The translations under genes and the position numbers were made by a program. 64,000 nucleotides of DNA from positions 2,983,501-3,047,500 of the forward strand of contig CANJKZ010000174.1 in NCBI GenBank assembly GCA_947471745.1, in the 5' to 3' direction. Shown piece after piece: positions 60,232 through 64,000 of the stretch (the stretch's first letter is position 1; each line of letters begins with the position of its first letter). The notes beneath the pieces are model-generated. The model made no database searches, was not told the origin of the DNA, and saw nothing but the letters and a program-made list of their open reading frames with translations. Origin of the DNA: Closterium sp. Naga37s-1 (taxonomy: Eukaryota > Streptophyta > Zygnematophyceae > Desmidiales > Closteriaceae).

Positions 60232-63200
60232 TGTGAGAATGAACGAGGAAATGAAAAGACTAAGGGAAAGTTGGGTACAAGTACAAACCCTAGAAAGCTG
60301 TACCCCATATGTGCTACCCCACTATAGCCTACAGCAGCTAAGTCATATAAATCTGACACACCCCCATAGGCAAAGTGGGGGAGGACAAGGGGTCACAAGA
60401 CCAGTCAAGCAAAACAAAGCAAGCTCAGGGTGGATCACAACGTCACCACACATTCCGAGCACAAGTTCAAGGCCACAAGGCCAGTTCACATGCAGGATTA
60501 CATATATATATAAGGCTAAACAAGCAAGAGCAGGTGTATATATATATGTAACAGTACAAACAAGGTCAAAGGGTGAGCAAGTGAGGCAAGGTAGGCACAA
60601 GACCCAGCTGAGTACAGAAGCGCTGATGATCACAAGGCGCAAGTGCCTTGGTGAAGATATCAGCAGTGTTGGCCTGAGAGGCCACGTACGCAAGGCGTAG
60701 CTGACCACGCTGCTGTAGCTCACGAGCAAGGAAGTAGCGAAGAGCAATGTGCTTCGTTCTGTGCTCCAGTCTCTGCTCCCGACACAAGGCCAGCATGGCC
60801 TTGTTGTCTACGTACAGCACTGGAGGAGAACGAGGCGGCTCTCCGAGGTCAGTCAGCAGGTAGGTGAGCCAGCGAAGCTCCTGTGCAGCCATGGCCCCTG
60901 CGTAGATCTCAGCCTCACAACTGGAGCCGAGAACAGAAGACGAGCGGGTAGCCCGCCACGAGACAGAGCCGGAACCAAGGCTGAAGGTGTAACCCTGTGA
61001 CGACCGCTGCGTAGCCTGGTCGTCAGCCCAAGAAGCGTCTGCGTGCCCAGTGAGGACCACTGGACTCTGCCCTCCAAGCACAAGCCCCGTGCCCGACGTA
61101 CTGCACAAGTAGCGCAACACCCTCTTCGCTGCAGCCATGTGCTCCGGTCTGTGTCTCCCAGGAGCAACATAGCGTGCGAGAATGCTAAGAGGGTATGCAA
61201 GGTCAGGTCGAGTGCAGGTCATCAGGTACATGAGGCAGCCAACAAGCTCTGGCCACTCGACTCTACGGACTCATCCGAAGGCAGAGCTGAGAGCGAGTGG
61301 CGAGTAGGCAGAGGAGTGGCCTGAGGCGAGGAGTACGTGAAGCCGAAGCGCTGAAGGACCTGCTGCACCATGTGTGACTGAGTCAGGGTAATGGTGCGGC
61401 GTGCTCTGTCCCGGGTGATCTGCAAGCCAAGGTAGCTGCGCAGTTCACCCAGGTCTGTGCACGTGTGTCTCTTCTGCAGCTCGGACTTCACGTGGGCGAG
61501 TCCAGCAGTGTCAGCTGTGGCAAAGACCAAGTCGTCGACGTACACGAGGATGTAGAACGGCGGCAAAGAAGTGTCGGTGCGCAGAAACAGCGACGGGTCG
61601 GCAGTAGAGGGAGCAAACCCAAGAGCCGCAAGCGTAGTCCTCAGTGTGTCGTGCCACTCACGCGGTGCCTGGCGGAGACCGTAGACTGGCCGCCGGAGGC
61701 TCCACTGGGTGCCAGGAGGAAAAGTCCCAGTGAAGCCAAGTGGGCGGCGCAGCCAGATCTCCTCGTGCAGGCTGCCCTGCAAGAAAGCAGTGCTGAAGTC
61801 AAGAGAGTGTAGCTCGTAGTCACGGTGAGCAGCTATGTGCAGCAGTACCCGAAGAGTGGTCATCTTCGGGGTGGGAGAGAAGGTCTGAAAGTAGTCAACT
61901 CCCTGCCGCTGACTGAAGCCACGAGCCACGTAACGCACCTTGAAGACAGGCGGAGAACCCGGCGGCCGCTTCACCCTGAAAATCCACATGCCACTGACGA
62001 TGTTCGCCCCAGGCGGGGGAACCTCGTCAACGTAGGTGCCTGTGGACTTCCAGGAAGCCATCTCTGCGTCCATAGCTGCCTGCCACTGAGAGGAGTAGGG
62101 ACCCTCTATCGCCTCCGCGTAAGAGCGCGGAGTCGGGATGTCAAGTGCATCCGGGTCTCCCTCAGGGGTAAGCAGTACGGACACGAGATGAGGTGAAGCA
62201 GCAGCCAAACACTGGAACTCCTCCTGTCTGTCCTCAAGGACGTCCGTGCCAAGGGCACACTCACCCCCGACGGACGGAGGACAGACAGACTCAGACGCAG
62301 CAACAAGACTAGCAGCGTAGTCTAGACGACAGCGAGCAGCAAAGTCGACGAGCTCAGCAACTAGGGCAGACGCAGCAGTGGACTCAAAGGAAGGGTCAGT
62401 GACAACAGTAGTAAGGAGACGCGTGACAGTCGGACTGGCAGCACGAAGGGAGTCCGACTCCGGGTCAGCAAGAGCAGGAAGAGAGGACTCAGGAGGAGAA
62501 GGCAAAGGGGCACGCAGAGGAGCAGTGGACGGACAAAGAGACATCCGGTGCGTGCCGGGCACAGGGGGAGGACGCTGACGCGAACCACGACCACTAGCGC
62601 GAGCAGCACGGACAGGCGACGCAGGACGAGACGCAGGCTCACGACGCTCAGCAAGACCTCCAGTAGGACCAGTGTAGGGAGAAGGAGCAGGCAGTGGGGA
62701 GGCCGGCTGTAACTGTAACTGTGACGGGACAGGCTGTGGACACTCTAAGGGAGGAGGAGGACCAGTAGAAGGCGGGAGACCAAGAACCTGCTCAAGAAGC
62801 GGAACGAAGTACGGCCGAGGCCGCGCAGCGACTCCAGACACAGCAGGGACAGCACCAGTACCCCCAGTGGTAGCACCAGCGCCAGCAGCACCTCCAGCTC
62901 CAGTACCCCCAGCAGCACCAGTAGCACCCCCAGCAGGACCGCCTCCAGTACCGCCAGCAGTACCCTCAGCGCCAACACCCTCAGCAGCTCCAGCTCCAGT
63001 AGTACCCGCAGGCCCAGCAGCTCCAGTACTCCCAGTACGAGCACCTCCGGGACCCGTGGCACCAGCACCCTCAGCAGCCGAAGAACCTCCAGCTCCAGCA
63101 GCACGCCTCCAGCGCCGGGCAAACCACTCACGCACCTCCTGTGGAGAGAGTGGCTCCCGTCGAGACGGAACACCCAGAGAACCTCCAGGCCCAGCACCGC

Positions 63201-64000
63201 CAGACGCCACACGAGCAGGCCCAGCTCCCTCAGGCTCCGCACCCCCAGGCTCAGCACCTCCAGGCGTAGCACCCCCAGGCTCAGCACCCCCAGTCGTAGC
63301 ACCCCCAGGCTCAGCACCCCCAGACTCAGCACCCCCAGGCTCAGCACCCCCAGTCGTAGCACCCTCAGGCTCAGCACCCCCAGGCTCAGCACCCCCAGGC
63401 GTAGCACCCACACGCTCAGCACCCCCAGAGTTAGCACCCCCAGGCTCAGCACCCCCAGCAGCACCAGAGTCACCAGCGACCTCCACAGGCTCGACTGCGT
63501 CTACCTGGGACACACCTGAAGGGGCAGGACCCTGAGGGGGAAGGGGGTCTACCGGGGGGGGACCTGGCACAAGGAAGAGCGGAGGCGGGGGGAGGGACGG
63601 AGTGCGGTAGGGGAAGAGACGGTAGTAGGGGACCGACTCGTCAAACGTGACGTCCTGGGAGGACAAGACACGGCAAGAGGTGGGGTGGTAGAACTGCCAC
63701 CCTGGCGCGTCAGGGGGGAAGCCAAGGAAGACGCAAGGAGCAGCACGAGGGGACAGCTTGTCCGCAGACAAGTCGCGGACAAACGCCTGAGATCCCCAGA
63801 CACGGAACGTGGACGCATCGCCAACCTTCCCCGTCCACAGCAAAGCTGGGGAGGTCTCCGGCATGGAGACCCTGGGCTGAAGGTTGATCTGATGCGCCGC
63901 GTACCGAACCGCAAACGGCCACAGAAAATGGGGGGCAGCCGCATGCATCATGGACGTACGGGCGACGTCCATGACCATGCCAATGCGGTGCTCAGCAATC
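60232..64000 (-). mobile_element. copia retrotransposon I (5' end outside window)
   Basis: 3' LTR 60232-60358 (127 bp; minus strand TGTCAGATTTATATGAC...CATTCTCACA), then the complement of the GGGGGTG tract and 3' UTR. The pol frame runs leftward from the window edge. Same family as A and F, inserted into J six codons into gag. Confidence 0.9.
60566..64000 (-). pseudogene. copia pol (I), one 7-bp deletion, N-terminus outside window
   Basis: Starts at the window edge at integrase GIAEHRIG (catalytic Glu at the very end). It continues through the integrase C-terminus, a Gly/Ala/Pro spacer (62860-63480), RT (DFSTAFLQG near 61795; YVDDLVFA near 61535) and RNase H to the stop at 60566. A 7-nt deletion at about 61251, compared with A and F, shifts the frame between RT and RNase H. 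All visible catalytic residues remain, so loss is recent. Upstream gag and protease are not visible. Confidence 0.9.

Overview
The window is nuclear DNA of a streptophyte, most likely a zygnematophycean (Closterium-like) green alga. This is inferred from a plant-type PLAC8 (cys-rich/FW2.2-PCR) gene and a probable PADRE/DUF4228-type protein, both split or bordered as plant genes are, sitting in very GC-rich Ty1/copia retrotransposons. No bacterial, organellar or rRNA signal was seen.

Layout. About 1-39.96 kb is a nest of retrotransposons. Copia A (1-5321) has one intact pol frame and abuts copia remnant B (to about 6.24 kb). Copia D (7788-17623, TSD AATCT) carries a chimeric insertion, copia C plus a TRIM, in its 5' LTR (7859-11818, TSD GTTAG). 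A complete 373-bp TRIM (17637-18009, TSD CTGAC) follows, then decayed copia E (18093-24823), a minus-strand LINE remnant (about 25.3-27.65 kb) and copia H (about 27.65-39.96 kb). H is split by minus-strand copia F (29518-38834, TSD GGGAT), and F's leader is split by small non-autonomous LTR element G (36145-38061, TSD GCCGA). At the right end, J (5' LTR 59768-60161) is interrupted by minus-strand copia I (60232 to beyond the window). The main copia lineage has tiny LTRs (115-133 bp), long GC-rich repeat leaders, and a Gly/Ala-rich spacer between integrase and reverse transcriptase.

Between about 40 and 59.3 kb lies a host-gene island. An unrecognised multi-exon gene ends at 45486 and contains serially duplicated short exons, including nine 15-nt exon-like segments in an 84-bp tandem array, each with its own AG acceptor and GTAAG donor. 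Next is a PLAC8-family gene (exon 1 at 46318) with repeated exon 3, 4 and 5 copies and a second full exon 3-4-5 cassette downstream (53245-54324) that shares, or has lost, exons 1-2. All duplicated PLAC8 exons are phase 1-1, so any combination keeps the frame. A single-exon gene (57878-59323) closes the island.

The most unusual content is this run of in-place exon duplication in two unrelated neighbouring genes, and the TRIM family whose LTR/primer-site junction looks like a tRNA (A box, hairpin, B box).
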